Source of the DNA: Marisediminitalea oceani
GTDB taxonomy: Bacteria; Pseudomonadota; Gammaproteobacteria; Enterobacterales; Alteromonadaceae
Reading direction: 5' to 3'
Assembly (NCBI RefSeq): GCF_003731635.1
Contig: NZ_RCUA01000065.1
Span: 35,000 to 98,999, forward strand
Length of the DNA stretch: 64,000 bases
This document shows, in pieces, positions 54,719-63,820 of the stretch. The number at the start of each line of letters is the position of its first letter. The stretch's first letter is position 1. The translations under genes and the position numbers were made by a program. The notes beneath the pieces are model-generated. The model ran no database searches, was not told where the DNA came from, and worked only from the letters and a program-made list of their open reading frames with translations.

Positions 54719-55723
54719 ATGATGACAGCAAAAACAAATGACCCGTTAGTCGCCCAGCGTGCTGACCCTTTTGTGTACAAACACAGCGACGGTTTTTATT
54801 ATTTCACCGGTTCAGTGCCCACCTATGATCGCATTGAGTTAAGAAAGTCTGCGACCATTGAAGGCTTGCAGGACGCCGAAACATTCGATGTGTGGTTTAA
54901 GCACGAAAGCGGCCCTATGAGTCGCCACATCTGGGCACCTGAAATTCACTATCTCGACGGTAAGTGGTACATCTATTTCGCCGCCAGCGAAGAAGAAGAT
55001 ATCTGGGCGTTACGCCCTTACGTGCTCGAATGTACAGGCCAGGATCCGCTTAATGATGAGTGGGTAGAACTAGGCATGATGCAAGCCGCCGACGGCGATG
55101 AAAAATCCTTTATCGACTTTTCTCTCGACGCTACGGTATTTGAAAATAACGGTAAGCGTTATTTTTGTTGGGCCGAGAAAACCGGCGGACAGTTTGCCGC
55201 GTCTAACCTGTACCTGGCTGAAATGGAATCACCCATTAAGCTTAAAACCACGCAGTTTATGCTCACTACTCCGGACTACGACTGGGAGCGGGTTGATTTT
55301 TGGGTAAATGAAGGCCCGGCTGTACTTAAGCATAATGGCAAAATCTTTATTGCGTTCTCGGCCAGTGCCACAGGCGCCTGCTATTGCATGGGCTATATGG
55401 AAGCCGATGAAAACGCCGATCTGTTGGATCGCAATTCATGGACTAAAACCAGACATCCCGTGTTGCAAACGGACTACGACAAGAAAATTTACGGCCCCGG
55501 CCATAACTGTTTTACCGTAGCCGAAGATGATGTAACGCCTTTGTGTGTTTATCATGCCCGGGATTACGAGCATGCTGTTGGCGATCCGTCCGTGGTACCG
55601 AAAACCGACACTCGCCCGCTGGAAGAAATTAAACAGGATCCACTGTACGATCCCAACCGTCACGCCCGCGTGATGGAAGTTAAGTTTGATGCCGAGGGCA
55701 AACCGGTGTTTGAACTCTATTAA
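54719..55723 (+). CDS. GH43 family glycoside hydrolase, cytoplasmic
   Basis: A 334-aa five-bladed propeller enzyme of family 43. Catalytic Asp in QRADPFVYKH, the pKa-modulating Asp in SFIDFSLDATVFE, and HIWAPEIHYLDGKWYIYFAA are all present; the acid Glu lies in WVNEGPAVLKHNGK. Absence of a signal peptide places it in the cytoplasm. Family activities are beta-xylosidase and alpha-arabinofuranosidase among others. Start uses the first of two adjacent ATGs. A hairpin follows at 55734-55759. Confidence 0.85.
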   Translation: MMTAKTNDPLVAQRADPFVYKHSDGFYYFTGSVPTYDRIELRKSATIEGLQDAETFDVWFKHESGPMSRHIWAPEIHYLDGKWYIYFAASEEEDIWALRPYVLECTGQDPLNDEWVELGMMQAADGDEKSFIDFSLDATVFENNGKRYFCWAEKTGGQFAASNLYLAEMESPIKLKTTQFMLTTPDYDWERVDFWVNEGPAVLKHNGKIFIAFSASATGACYCMGYMEADENADLLDRNSWTKTRHPVLQTDYDKKIYGPGHNCFTVAEDDVTPLCVYHARDYEHAVGDPSVVPKTDTRPLEEIKQDPLYDPNRHARVMEVKFDAEGKPVFELY

Positions 55724-55733
55724 ATATCTTTAA

Positions 55734-55759
55734 AGCTGCCGCTTTTCTAGGCGGCAGCT
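55734..55759 (+). terminator. Hairpin after GH43 gene
   Basis: AGCTGCCGC pairs perfectly with GCGGCAGCT around an 8-base loop, immediately after the GH43 stop. The T-tract is weak. Confidence 0.55.
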
Positions 55760-55847
55760 CCTATCATTTCCACGAATAAAACCCTTCTCACAGTGCTATC
55801 GGGTACTGATTTTGTTTCTTTATTGGTTGCGTTGCACGCGGCGACTC

Positions 55848-55970
55848 TCACATCAATACTGTTCGCCTAATCTGGGGCATCATGTCAGCGTAGGTGCCGG
55901 TTTGATCAAAGCCAATAAAAGCCAGTTTTCGCGGATCTAATGCTGGGTGAATTGAGTAATAACCGTTACA
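55848..55970 (-). pseudogene. Remnant of a LacI family regulator
   Basis: About 40 codons, without start, between two stops: YSIHPALDPRKLAFIGFD followed by QTGTYADMMPQIRR. The FIGFD-x-TGTYADMM stretch matches the C-terminal ligand domain of LacI proteins. The helix-turn-helix and most of the ligand domain are missing. It lies in the otherwise empty 443-bp space between GH43 and the adenylate cyclase, where no other feature is seen, and may once have regulated the GH43 gene. Confidence 0.5.
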
Positions 55971-56166
55971 TTATACGGCAGACGTTTTTCAACACGTTAG
56001 TTTTCGTTAGTGTGTCATTGGACTGTCGGGTGGTGTTTGTTCCCGCTGTTGGCAGATGGCAATGGTGGCCGGAACACAGGCTTTCCTGCACAATGTTGGC
56101 AGAGTCTTAGCAGACTGCAATAAAATGACTATCCTTTAACGAGTATTTAAGGATAAATGTGGTGCA

Positions 56167-58146
56167 ATGAGTTCACAGCCATCGCTTACAATTCAGCAAA
56201 ACCTGACAATTCGGTTATTGCGGGTACTTCGTTATAACAAGGCCCGTATCGAGCGGGCGCAGGCGTTATTGCCGCCAGAGCGCCGGCCGCTGTTTCATGT
56301 CATCCCTTTTTTACTGCATGTTAATCATCCTGAACTTCCCGGTTATGTCGATGCCGATGCAGAGCTCTTTTATGGCCTGAATAACTTCAGTTTTCGTGAC
56401 GAAATAAAAGACGCGTTGTTTATTGTTTTTCCTCAGCATCATGACTTATTTGATGACATCAAGTCTGTCTGGCCTCGCCAGCGAGCCATCGACGCTTTGG
56501 TGTTAATGGGCAGTATTGGCACCATCGCGCAATCTGAGAAGTCTGACTTTGATTACTGGGTTTGCGTGGATGGCGATAAACTGAATGCAGCGTCGCTGGA
56601 TGCCATGCAGCGTAAACTCCACGCTATTGAAGACTGGGCGATGAGTTGTTATGACATCGAAGTCCATTTTTTCCTGTCGGATATCGAAAAAGTCAGAAAC
56701 AATGATTTTGGCGTAGCCGAGGGAGAAAGCGCCGGGTCGGCTCAGGCCGTGTTCTTAAAATCCGAGTTTTATACCACTAATATCGTGGTGGCAGGTAAGG
56801 CACCGTTCTGGTGGCTAACCCCCGACGCTACTACCGAACAGCAGTATTATTCGCTGCTGAATGCTCTTGAGGAGGGCGGCTCACCGGATCCCAACTGGTT
56901 TATGGATCTGGGGCATCTCGACAAGCTGGATATTAAGGAATTGTTTGGCGCGGCCATTTGGCAGTTGGGTAAAGCTATCGACTCGCCATTTAAATCCGTT
57001 TTAAAAATGGCCAAGCTGGAAGTGTTTCTGGAGAATCTGGAGCAAGAGCAGCCATTGTGTAACCTGCTTAAAAAACGGGTTCATCATGGCGATGAAGCGC
57101 CGGGCAACGTGGCCAATATCGATCCCTACGCTTTGATGTTTGATCAACTGCTGAGCCATTATCAGGCGGTCAACGAACCGGAAACCGTACTGCTGCTACA
57201 GCAGTGCCTCTATATTAAGTGCAATTGCCAGCTCAGCCAGCCCGTGGCAGAAAGTGATATTACCTTTAAACGGCGCATTATTGCTGGTCTGGTTAAACAG
57301 TGGGGCTGGACCAAGAGTCAGATCCGCCATCTGGATAATTCCCATAACTGGTCGCTCACCGAGTTAGTCCAGCTAAGCCGCAAAATTCACCGTTTCTTAA
57401 TTTATTGCTACCGGCGCATGTCCTCGCAGCTGCAAATGGATAATCAGTCGGTCAGTCGTGAAGATATGGCCGTATTGGGCCGTCGCCTCGATACGTTTTA
57501 TTCCAAAAAAGAGCACAAGCTGGAATTTTTACGCATCGGCTTTGACGACAAAGTATTCTGCCCGGTGATTACCATTAAACAGCACCGGCGTAAAAATGGT
57601 CAGCAGGTCTGGGCAGCCTACTACGACGATCAGCTCGGCGTGCTTGGTAAGAACCAGGAAAAAGCCCGCATTAGTGTGGCCGAATCGCCTGTAAGGCTCA
57701 TTTTGTGGTGCGTGTGTAATCGCGTTATCGATATCAGTACCACAGTGTTACTCGATTACGATACTGATCCGGTTACCGACAGCGACATTCATGCCCTGAT
57801 CAAGCATTTTGGCAAGATCTTCGGCCCGGTACGGGTGAATGCCATTCCACGGGAAGCCCTGTTAAGCCCGATGCAAATAAAGGCCTGTATGGCGGTGGTC
57901 AATTTTACCTCCAGTCGCCTCAAGCCCACCGTGGATGAAGTGACCGTTATCTATACCACCACATGGGGTGAGACTTACGTGGTGCCCGGAAAAGAGTCGC
58001 TGGATAAGTTGTGGTTTGAGTTGCAGGAGTCTGTACCTCGTCCGCCTTGCTACATTTTTGTGCCGGAAAGTTCGCAGCGAAAACGTATTTATCAGGCCTT
58101 TATCGACGACGCTGAGCAGGATTTTGAGTTACTCAACTACTGGTAG
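56167..58146 (+). CDS. Class I adenylate cyclase, short form
   Basis: A 659-aa protein of the enterobacterial-type (class I) adenylate cyclase family, which makes cyclic AMP. The catalytic nucleotidyltransferase core is clear: LMGSIGTIAQSEKSDFDYWVCVD near 115-140, and KSEFYTTNIVVAGKAPFWWL near 195-215. The C-terminal regulatory part is about 190 residues shorter than in E. coli CyaA (848 aa). The start ATG overlaps the stop of a possible three-codon reading frame, GTG-GTG-CAA-TGA, that has the good AAGGA site. Confidence 0.82.
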   Translation: MSSQPSLTIQQNLTIRLLRVLRYNKARIERAQALLPPERRPLFHVIPFLLHVNHPELPGYVDADAELFYGLNNFSFRDEIKDALFIVFPQHHDLFDDIKSVWPRQRAIDALVLMGSIGTIAQSEKSDFDYWVCVDGDKLNAASLDAMQRKLHAIEDWAMSCYDIEVHFFLSDIEKVRNNDFGVAEGESAGSAQAVFLKSEFYTTNIVVAGKAPFWWLTPDATTEQQYYSLLNALEEGGSPDPNWFMDLGHLDKLDIKELFGAAIWQLGKAIDSPFKSVLKMAKLEVFLENLEQEQPLCNLLKKRVHHGDEAPGNVANIDPYALMFDQLLSHYQAVNEPETVLLLQQCLYIKCNCQLSQPVAESDITFKRRIIAGLVKQWGWTKSQIRHLDNSHNWSLTELVQLSRKIHRFLIYCYRRMSSQLQMDNQSVSREDMAVLGRRLDTFYSKKEHKLEFLRIGFDDKVFCPVITIKQHRRKNGQQVWAAYYDDQLGVLGKNQEKARISVAESPVRLILWCVCNRVIDISTTVLLDYDTDPVTDSDIHALIKHFGKIFGPVRVNAIPREALLSPMQIKACMAVVNFTSSRLKPTVDEVTVIYTTTWGETYVVPGKESLDKLWFELQESVPRPPCYIFVPESSQRKRIYQAFIDDAEQDFELLNYW

Positions 58147-58222
58147 TTACGAGTGCAAAAAAAGCTTACCCGGGCTTTAGCTATGCTGCCCGGGCTCACA
58201 TATCGCTTTTATCAATGCGGAG

Positions 58223-59011
58223 CTATTTAACGGAAGTCAGGTGATCACGCACCAGCTGGGTAAATTCGCGACTCGACTCCAGCGAAGGCACATGGCCGGT
58301 TTGTTTAAGCTCGGCAACAGGTTGGTTGAGTGCTTTACCCAGCGCGATAAGATCTGAGGTTGGGGTCGCCACATCGTCTTCACCGGCAATCAGTAGTACC
58401 GGAATATCGGTGGCTTTCAGAGACTTGCTCATATCCTGTTCCCCCAACCAGGCACACAATAACCCGTAGGAATGATCGTCAGTCCTGGCCAGCAGGGAAG
58501 CCCATTGAGACAGCAGGTTAGGGTAACGTTCTGAACTTTGTGGGCTGAACCAGCGGGTTACCAGGCTCGGGGCCAGGGTGCTAAGACTTTGCTGCATCAC
58601 CTTGGCCTGGCGGTCCAGCCAGCCCTCCCGGCTACCAATTTTCATACCCGTGTTAGTTAACGTGGCGCTAAGCAGGCGTTCACTGGCCGACGCCAATAGC
58701 TGCTGACCTAACATGCCGCCAATAGAGGTTCCCACAAAGTGAAAGGTTGCTATGCCCAGCTCATCGCAAAGCTGTAGCAGATCATCAACCAGGCGTGAGT
58801 CTTCCAGACTGGTGGTATCGGCACTGTATGGCGTGCTGTCACCGTGTCCGGCTAGGTCAAAGCGCAGAATGCTGAAATTGGTGGTCAGGTCGGGCACCAG
58901 GTAATCCCACACGTGCATATTCATGCCCAGCGGGTGGGCTAATACCACCGTTGGTTTGCCTGGATTGTCGATAAACTGGTAATGAATACCTTGTTGCGTT
59001 GATACTGGCAT
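58223..59011 (-). CDS. pcaD: 3-oxoadipate enol-lactonase
   Basis: A 262-aa alpha/beta hydrolase that opens beta-ketoadipate enol-lactone to beta-ketoadipate. The nucleophile Ser lies in FVGTSIGGMLGQ, the oxyanion strand is VVLAHPLGMNMHVWDYLV, the Asp in LLIAGEDDVATP and the His in LKQTGHVPSLE. It is the last gene of the CoA-transferase/thiolase/lactonase operon, 9 bp after the thiolase stop. Confidence 0.87.
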   Translation of the reverse strand: MPVSTQQGIHYQFIDNPGKPTVVLAHPLGMNMHVWDYLVPDLTTNFSILRFDLAGHGDSTPYSADTTSLEDSRLVDDLLQLCDELGIATFHFVGTSIGGMLGQQLLASASERLLSATLTNTGMKIGSREGWLDRQAKVMQQSLSTLAPSLVTRWFSPQSSERYPNLLSQWASLLARTDDHSYGLLCAWLGEQDMSKSLKATDIPVLLIAGEDDVATPTSDLIALGKALNQPVAELKQTGHVPSLESSREFTQLVRDHLTSVK

Positions 59012-59020
59012 AACGATGTC

Positions 59021-60223
59021 CTAAACCCGTTTTAAAAGTGTGGCGATACCCTGACCCACGCCAATGCACATGCTGCATAAGGCGTACTCGGCAGATGATT
59101 CTTCAAACTGCAGCGCTGCCGTTTGCAGTAAACGTGCACCAGACATGCCCAGCGGATGGCCCAGAGCAATCGCACCGCCGTTAGGGTTTACGCGACTGTC
59201 ATCAGCACTCAGCCCCAGCTCCTGCAAACAACCAAGCGCCTGTGCGGCAAACGCTTCGTTTAGTTCTATTATGCCGATATCGTCAAGGCTTAGCTGCTGT
59301 TTAGCAAGTAATTTCTGCACTGCCGGTACAGGGCCAATGCCCATCACCGACGGTTCAACACCGGCCGTCGCCATGCCCTTGATTTGCGCAACAGGCACCA
59401 GGTTGTAGCGTTTTACTGCACTTTCACTGGCGACCAGCATAGCCGCAGCACCATCGTTGATGCCGGAGGCATTGCCCGCGGTTACACTGCCATTTTCCCG
59501 GAAGGGCGCTTTCAGTTTTGCCAGCGCTTCCAGTGTGGTTTGCGGACGCAGGTGTTCATCTTTATCGATGATGACCGGATCACCTTTTCGTGGCTGATAG
59601 CTTACCGGCACAATCTCTTTGGCAAAACGCCCGGATTCCTGAGCGGCAGCGGCCTTTTGCTGAGACTGACTGGCAAACACATCCTGGGCTTCACGACTTA
59701 TCCCATAACGTTCTGCCACATTCTCTGCGGTTTCCGGCATGGTCTCGGTACCATATTGCTTTTTAAGGGCCGGGTTAATGAAGCGCCAGCCCATGGTGGT
59801 ATCTTCCAATTTCTGGCTACGGTCGTACGGCCCGCTGGATTTGCCCATTACAAACGGCGCCCGTGACATGGATTCAACACCACCGGCTAAAATCAGATCG
59901 GAATCACCCGTCACAATACTGCGATAAGCCAGGCCTACGGCATCCATGCCGGAACCGCACAAGCGGTTAATGGTTGTGGCTGGTACCGAATGGGGCAGTC
60001 CGGCCAGCAGTGTAGCCATTCTGGCTACGTTACGGTTATCCTCACCGGCCTGGTTGGCACAACCAAAAAAGGCATCATCAATGGCGTCAGCAGGCAGGTC
60101 CGGGCACTGCGTTAGCACCGCCTGAATAACCTGTGCTAACAGATCATCGGGTCGAATCGGTGCCAGTGCGCCGCCATAGCGACCAATTGCTGAACGTCTT
60201 GGATGACAAAGATATACATTCAT
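59021..60223 (-). CDS. pcaF: 3-oxoadipyl-CoA thiolase
   Basis: A 400-aa thiolase that splits 3-oxoadipyl-CoA to succinyl-CoA and acetyl-CoA. Catalytic Cys in INRLCGSGMDAV, the GNASGINDGAAAM segment, NEAFAAQ, GGAIALGHPLG with the His, and the terminal Cys in CIGVGQG are all present. 3-oxoadipyl-CoA specificity is supported by operon context. It starts at the last base of the preceding gene. Confidence 0.92.
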   Translation of the reverse strand: MNVYLCHPRRSAIGRYGGALAPIRPDDLLAQVIQAVLTQCPDLPADAIDDAFFGCANQAGEDNRNVARMATLLAGLPHSVPATTINRLCGSGMDAVGLAYRSIVTGDSDLILAGGVESMSRAPFVMGKSSGPYDRSQKLEDTTMGWRFINPALKKQYGTETMPETAENVAERYGISREAQDVFASQSQQKAAAAQESGRFAKEIVPVSYQPRKGDPVIIDKDEHLRPQTTLEALAKLKAPFRENGSVTAGNASGINDGAAAMLVASESAVKRYNLVPVAQIKGMATAGVEPSVMGIGPVPAVQKLLAKQQLSLDDIGIIELNEAFAAQALGCLQELGLSADDSRVNPNGGAIALGHPLGMSGARLLQTAALQFEESSAEYALCSMCIGVGQGIATLLKRV

Positions 60224-61044
60224 TACGCGCTCTCCGTTTTATTGTGAGCTTCGGCGGTAACCCGTTTAAGTTCCCGCAATACTTCAATTTCTCGTTGGCT
60301 CGGCAGATCGGTAGTTTGCAAGGCATCGGCGAAACGTACGTCCCAGCCGGTTGCCTCGGTAACCTGTTCTCTCGTTACGCCAGGGTGCAAACTCACCACA
60401 ATCAGCTCGTTGGTTTCAGGTTCCGGGCGCAGAATACACAAGTCGGTGATCACCATAACCGGCCCTTTGCCGATGGTTTTTCTGCCTCGTCGCGCCTGAC
60501 CATCACGGCCAAAGCCCAACGTAGTGACAAAGTCCACGTCTTTAACAAAGGTGCGTACCGAATGCTTAAGAGTAACAATCACCTCTTTGGCATTGGTTGA
60601 GATTTCCGGTGCACCACCGCCACCCGGTAAGCGTACTTTCGGGTTTGCGTAACTGTGCGCGCCGTCGGCACCCTCTGCCGGGTGATTCGCTGCGATAACA
60701 GTGGTATTGAGGTTGGCGTAACGGTCAATTTGCGCCGTGCCTAAAAAGCCAACATCAATATGGCCACCTTGCAGCCAGTAGCGGAACATTTCCGGCACGG
60801 AAACGGTGGTTAAGGCCGACTCACACAGCTCACCGTCACCAATGGATAAAGGCAGTACGCGGGGTTTGGTTTCGATTGTGCCTGACTCGTAAATTAAGGT
60901 GATGTCCGGTGCGTGGCTCAGCCGCGCCAGGTTGGCCGCTTCGCTGGGCAAACCAATGCCAACAAAACAGGTGGAGCCGTTATGCAGCGCACGGGCGGCG
61001 GTAATGGTCATCATTTCAGCGGCGCTATATTGCTCAGTACTCAT
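60223..61044 (-). CDS. catJ: 3-oxoadipate CoA-transferase, subunit B
   Basis: A 273-aa beta-type subunit of a family I CoA transferase; it activates beta-ketoadipate with CoA from succinyl-CoA. The catalytic Glu is expected in LIYESGTIETKP. Length and the GSTCFVGIGLPSEAANLA start resemble CatJ (the glutaconate-CoA-transferase-like type) rather than the shorter PcaJ. ATGA overlap of 4 bp with subunit A indicates coupling. Confidence 0.85.
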   Translation of the reverse strand: MSTEQYSAAEMMTITAARALHNGSTCFVGIGLPSEAANLARLSHAPDITLIYESGTIETKPRVLPLSIGDGELCESALTTVSVPEMFRYWLQGGHIDVGFLGTAQIDRYANLNTTVIAANHPAEGADGAHSYANPKVRLPGGGGAPEISTNAKEVIVTLKHSVRTFVKDVDFVTTLGFGRDGQARRGRKTIGKGPVMVITDLCILRPEPETNELIVVSLHPGVTREQVTEATGWDVRFADALQTTDLPSQREIEVLRELKRVTAEAHNKTESA

Positions 61045-61856
61045 AGTGCGTCTCCGTTAAATACTTGTTCATCCAGCCATTTGTTAAAGGTTTCGCGGCT
61101 ACGGCTAATGCCGTCCCACTCTTTGTAGTAGCTGTTATTGCGCGGATAGTAGCCCTGGGCATAAGACGGGGATGCACCGCCGGGAACGGTAGCTATAGCA
61201 TCGACAGACCAGGCAGGCAGAACGCAGCTGTTCGGGCCGGCGCCGAGGTCATCGACAATTTCTTCAACGGTGACAATGCAGTGGCGGGAAGACAGTGCAA
61301 CTTCTTTTTGTACGCCAACAATGCCTTCTAGCAGCACGTTGCCGGCTTTGTCAGCTTTCTGCGCGTGGATAATGCCAATATCGGGCTTAATGGCCGGTAC
61401 CGCGGCAAGCTCTTCGCCGGTGAACGGGCAAAAAATCGTTTTAATATTCGGATTGACATCTTTTAAGTCGCTGCCGACATAACCGCGAAATACCGCCATA
61501 GGCAGGCCTGAAGCGCCGGCCTCGTAGGCGTTAGCCATAGCTGCATGGCTGTGTTCCTCAATTTCCACCGGGCGGGGATAGCTGTGTTCAATGGCATCGC
61601 GAACCCGGTGTAACGAACCTACTCCCGGGTTGCCGCCCCAGGAAAATACCAGCTTACTGACACAACCTGCGCCAACCAGCTGATCGTAAATCAGATCCGG
61701 AGTCATGCGGATAAGGGTCAGGTTGCGGCGTTGCTGACGGATGATCTCGTGTCCTGCAGCAAAGGGAATTAAATGAGTAAAGCCTTCAAGTGCAATGGTA
61801 TGCCCGTCGCGCACACCATCTGCAATGGCTTGTGAAAGAGTAGTAAAAACTGCCAT
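61041..61856 (-). CDS. catI: 3-oxoadipate CoA-transferase, subunit A
   Basis: A 271-aa alpha-type subunit and first gene of the four-gene operon. Landmarks are DGHTIALEGFTHLIPFAAGHE, the glycine-rich VFSWGGNPGVGS and GSDLKDVNPNIK. Length matches CatI rather than PcaI. It is divergent from an IclR regulator; the 200 bp between them is the likely regulatory site, in which no obvious palindrome was picked out. Confidence 0.85.
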   Translation of the reverse strand: MAVFTTLSQAIADGVRDGHTIALEGFTHLIPFAAGHEIIRQQRRNLTLIRMTPDLIYDQLVGAGCVSKLVFSWGGNPGVGSLHRVRDAIEHSYPRPVEIEEHSHAAMANAYEAGASGLPMAVFRGYVGSDLKDVNPNIKTIFCPFTGEELAAVPAIKPDIGIIHAQKADKAGNVLLEGIVGVQKEVALSSRHCIVTVEEIVDDLGAGPNSCVLPAWSVDAIATVPGGASPSYAQGYYPRNNSYYKEWDGISRSRETFNKWLDEQVFNGDAL

Positions 61857-62053
61857 AATAAAAGTTCGCTGTACGAATTAAAATTCACAATGCAAACAAA
61901 ATAAATGATCTATTCAGTGCTGGTCAAGAATTAATTGTTAAAAAAATGCGCAGTGCGCGGACTTTTTCCGATTATGTGGCTGAAAAAAATAGAGAACTGG
62001 TACTTAACAGCGGAATAAGAAATAATTGCGCAGACGAAAATGAGAATGACACC

Positions 62054-62833
62054 ATGAGTGATGACAAAATCGCCCCTGATCACAGGGATTACATAAGCGC
62101 CCTGGCCACCGGGCTGGAAGTGTTGGCAGCTTTCGACGCTGAGCATCAGCAGATGACACTGACTCAGGTTGCCGAGCGGATGGGCATCGACCGCGCCAAG
62201 GCGCGCCGGTTTTTACTTACTCTGCATGCCCTGGGTTTTATCCGCCGCGACGGCAGGGTGTTTGCGCTCACTCCTAAAGTACTGACGCTGGGGCAGGCGT
62301 ATACCGCCAGTAATAACTATCTGGCCGTGGTTGAACATTACCTGAAAGACATCACGCTGAGTCTTGGCGAGTCTGCCTCGCTGGGAAAACTCGACGGCCA
62401 GTACGTGGTTTATGTTGCCCGGTCGCCAGCTTCACACCGGCTGATGTCAATTAACATCACCACCGGCACCCGGTTGCCTGCGCCTTATACCTCCATGGGA
62501 CGGGTGCTGGCGGCCTGGCTCGACAGTGCTGAGCAAAAAGTATGGCTTAGTGAAGCGCAGTTAACGGCCCATACCCGCCGCAGTGTCACCACCCCTGAAG
62601 CACTCAAAGAAATTTTAGATGTCACTCGCGAGCAGGGCTACAACATTGTTGATCAGGAACTTGAAGAGGGCCTGCGCTCAGTAGCGGTGCCGGTGTTCAG
62701 TGGCAAGGGCGGTTTGATTGGGGCAATGAACGTGAGTACCAATGCCTCGCGGGTGAGCCTTGAGACGCTGACTAACGAGTGTTTACCGGTGTTGCAGCAG
62801 GCGGCACAGAATATACGCGCTGATACCCGCTAA
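62054..62833 (+). CDS. pcaR: IclR family regulator of the beta-ketoadipate operon (PcaR-like)
   Basis: A 259-aa IclR-type regulator. Winged helix at about 15-75 (LATGLEVLAAFDAEHQQMTL, AERMGIDRAKARRFLLTL) and effector domain after it (APYTSMGRVLAAWL, VDQELEEGLRSVAVPVF). PcaR-type proteins respond to beta-ketoadipate, consistent with the divergent catI operon. The frame is open from 61946, but the ATG at 62054 gives the normal family length. Confidence 0.82.
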   Translation: MSDDKIAPDHRDYISALATGLEVLAAFDAEHQQMTLTQVAERMGIDRAKARRFLLTLHALGFIRRDGRVFALTPKVLTLGQAYTASNNYLAVVEHYLKDITLSLGESASLGKLDGQYVVYVARSPASHRLMSINITTGTRLPAPYTSMGRVLAAWLDSAEQKVWLSEAQLTAHTRRSVTTPEALKEILDVTREQGYNIVDQELEEGLRSVAVPVFSGKGGLIGAMNVSTNASRVSLETLTNECLPVLQQAAQNIRADTR

Positions 62834-62898
62834 GTAACTTTATACACAATATCAAAGACTCGCCCGGCAACCCTGTGTACCGGGCAGACCCTGTGTTA

Positions 62899-63804
62899 TC
62901 AGGGGTATTTTCCATCAATGCGGTTTTGTACTAATTCATTAACAATGGTCATAGCGGCCATCATCATTTCATCTGATGCTTCTGCTCGCTGACTGCAGAT
63001 CACCGGGCTGGTAATGCCTTCCTCTTCCAGCGATACAAACGCCACGCCGTCGCGATTCATTCGCTTTACCTGCTCCGGCACCAGGGTAAAGCCCATTTCG
63101 GAGGCGACCAGGCCGAGTGCGGTCTGAATATCATTTACCTGTTGGGCTACCTTCACTTTTAGTCCCCGGCTGGTGAACAGATCGCGGCAGATATTGGCAA
63201 AGGTCGGCGGCGGGCCTGCCGGATAAAGTATTAATGGCAACTCGGCAAGTTGCGCCATCGACAACTTTGAGCCGGCCAGAGGATGATTGATAGGTAACGC
63301 CGCCAGCATGGGCTCACGAAACAGCAGTGTTTGCGTGACATCTTCGTCGGCACTGGGCATTAATACCCGGCCAAAACCGATGTCCAGTCTGCCAGCTTTT
63401 AGTGCCTCTACCTGCTCGCCGGTTTTGAGTTCGTGAAGTTCAACCTCGGCTCGGGTTGTCTGACGCAGCCGTCTGATCAGCAGCGGTAACTGACCATAAA
63501 ATACCGACGGCACGAAGCCAATTCGAAACAGGCGCTTCTCGCCGGTATAAATACGCTGGGTTTCCTCAATGCTTGATTCTAACTTTTCGAGTATTAGTTG
63601 GGCCTGCTTCCAAAAGTGTTCACCTGCCTTGGTTAGCGTGATGCCGCGAGCCTGGCGCTCAAATAAATCAACGCCCATTTCTTCTTCTAACTGTTTGATC
63701 TGCCTTGTTAAAGGTGGCTGAGCCATAAACAGTTTCTCGGCTGCACGAGTCATATTTTTTGCTTCTGCAACGGCACAAAAGTAACGCAGGTGTCGTAACT
63801 CCAC
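62899..63804 (-). CDS. BenM/CatM-like LysR regulator
   Basis: A 301-aa LysR protein with the start ELRHLRYFCAVAEAKNMTRAA and FMAQPPLTRQIKQLEEE characteristic of the BenM/CatM/CatR branch, which senses muconate and benzoate. GTG at 63802-63804 is preferred: GGGAGG lies 4-5 bases upstream and the protein then begins as in the family; an ATG one codon earlier is too close. Divergent target genes would lie beyond the right edge, probably catechol-branch genes. Confidence 0.82.
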   Translation of the reverse strand: MELRHLRYFCAVAEAKNMTRAAEKLFMAQPPLTRQIKQLEEEMGVDLFERQARGITLTKAGEHFWKQAQLILEKLESSIEETQRIYTGEKRLFRIGFVPSVFYGQLPLLIRRLRQTTRAEVELHELKTGEQVEALKAGRLDIGFGRVLMPSADEDVTQTLLFREPMLAALPINHPLAGSKLSMAQLAELPLILYPAGPPPTFANICRDLFTSRGLKVKVAQQVNDIQTALGLVASEMGFTLVPEQVKRMNRDGVAFVSLEEEGITSPVICSQRAEASDEMMMAAMTIVNELVQNRIDGKYP

Positions 63805-63805
63805 C

Positions 63806-63820
63806 ATACCTCCCGGGTAT
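63806..63820. promoter_or_regulatory. ATAC-N7-GTAT dyad at the LysR start
   Basis: ATAC, seven bases, GTAT: the exact spacing of the recognition dyad reported for BenM/CatM. It coincides with the ribosome binding site of the LysR gene itself, so it could mediate autorepression. The rest to 64000 (180 bp) is an intergenic, AT-rich space without a supported gene. Confidence 0.4.
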
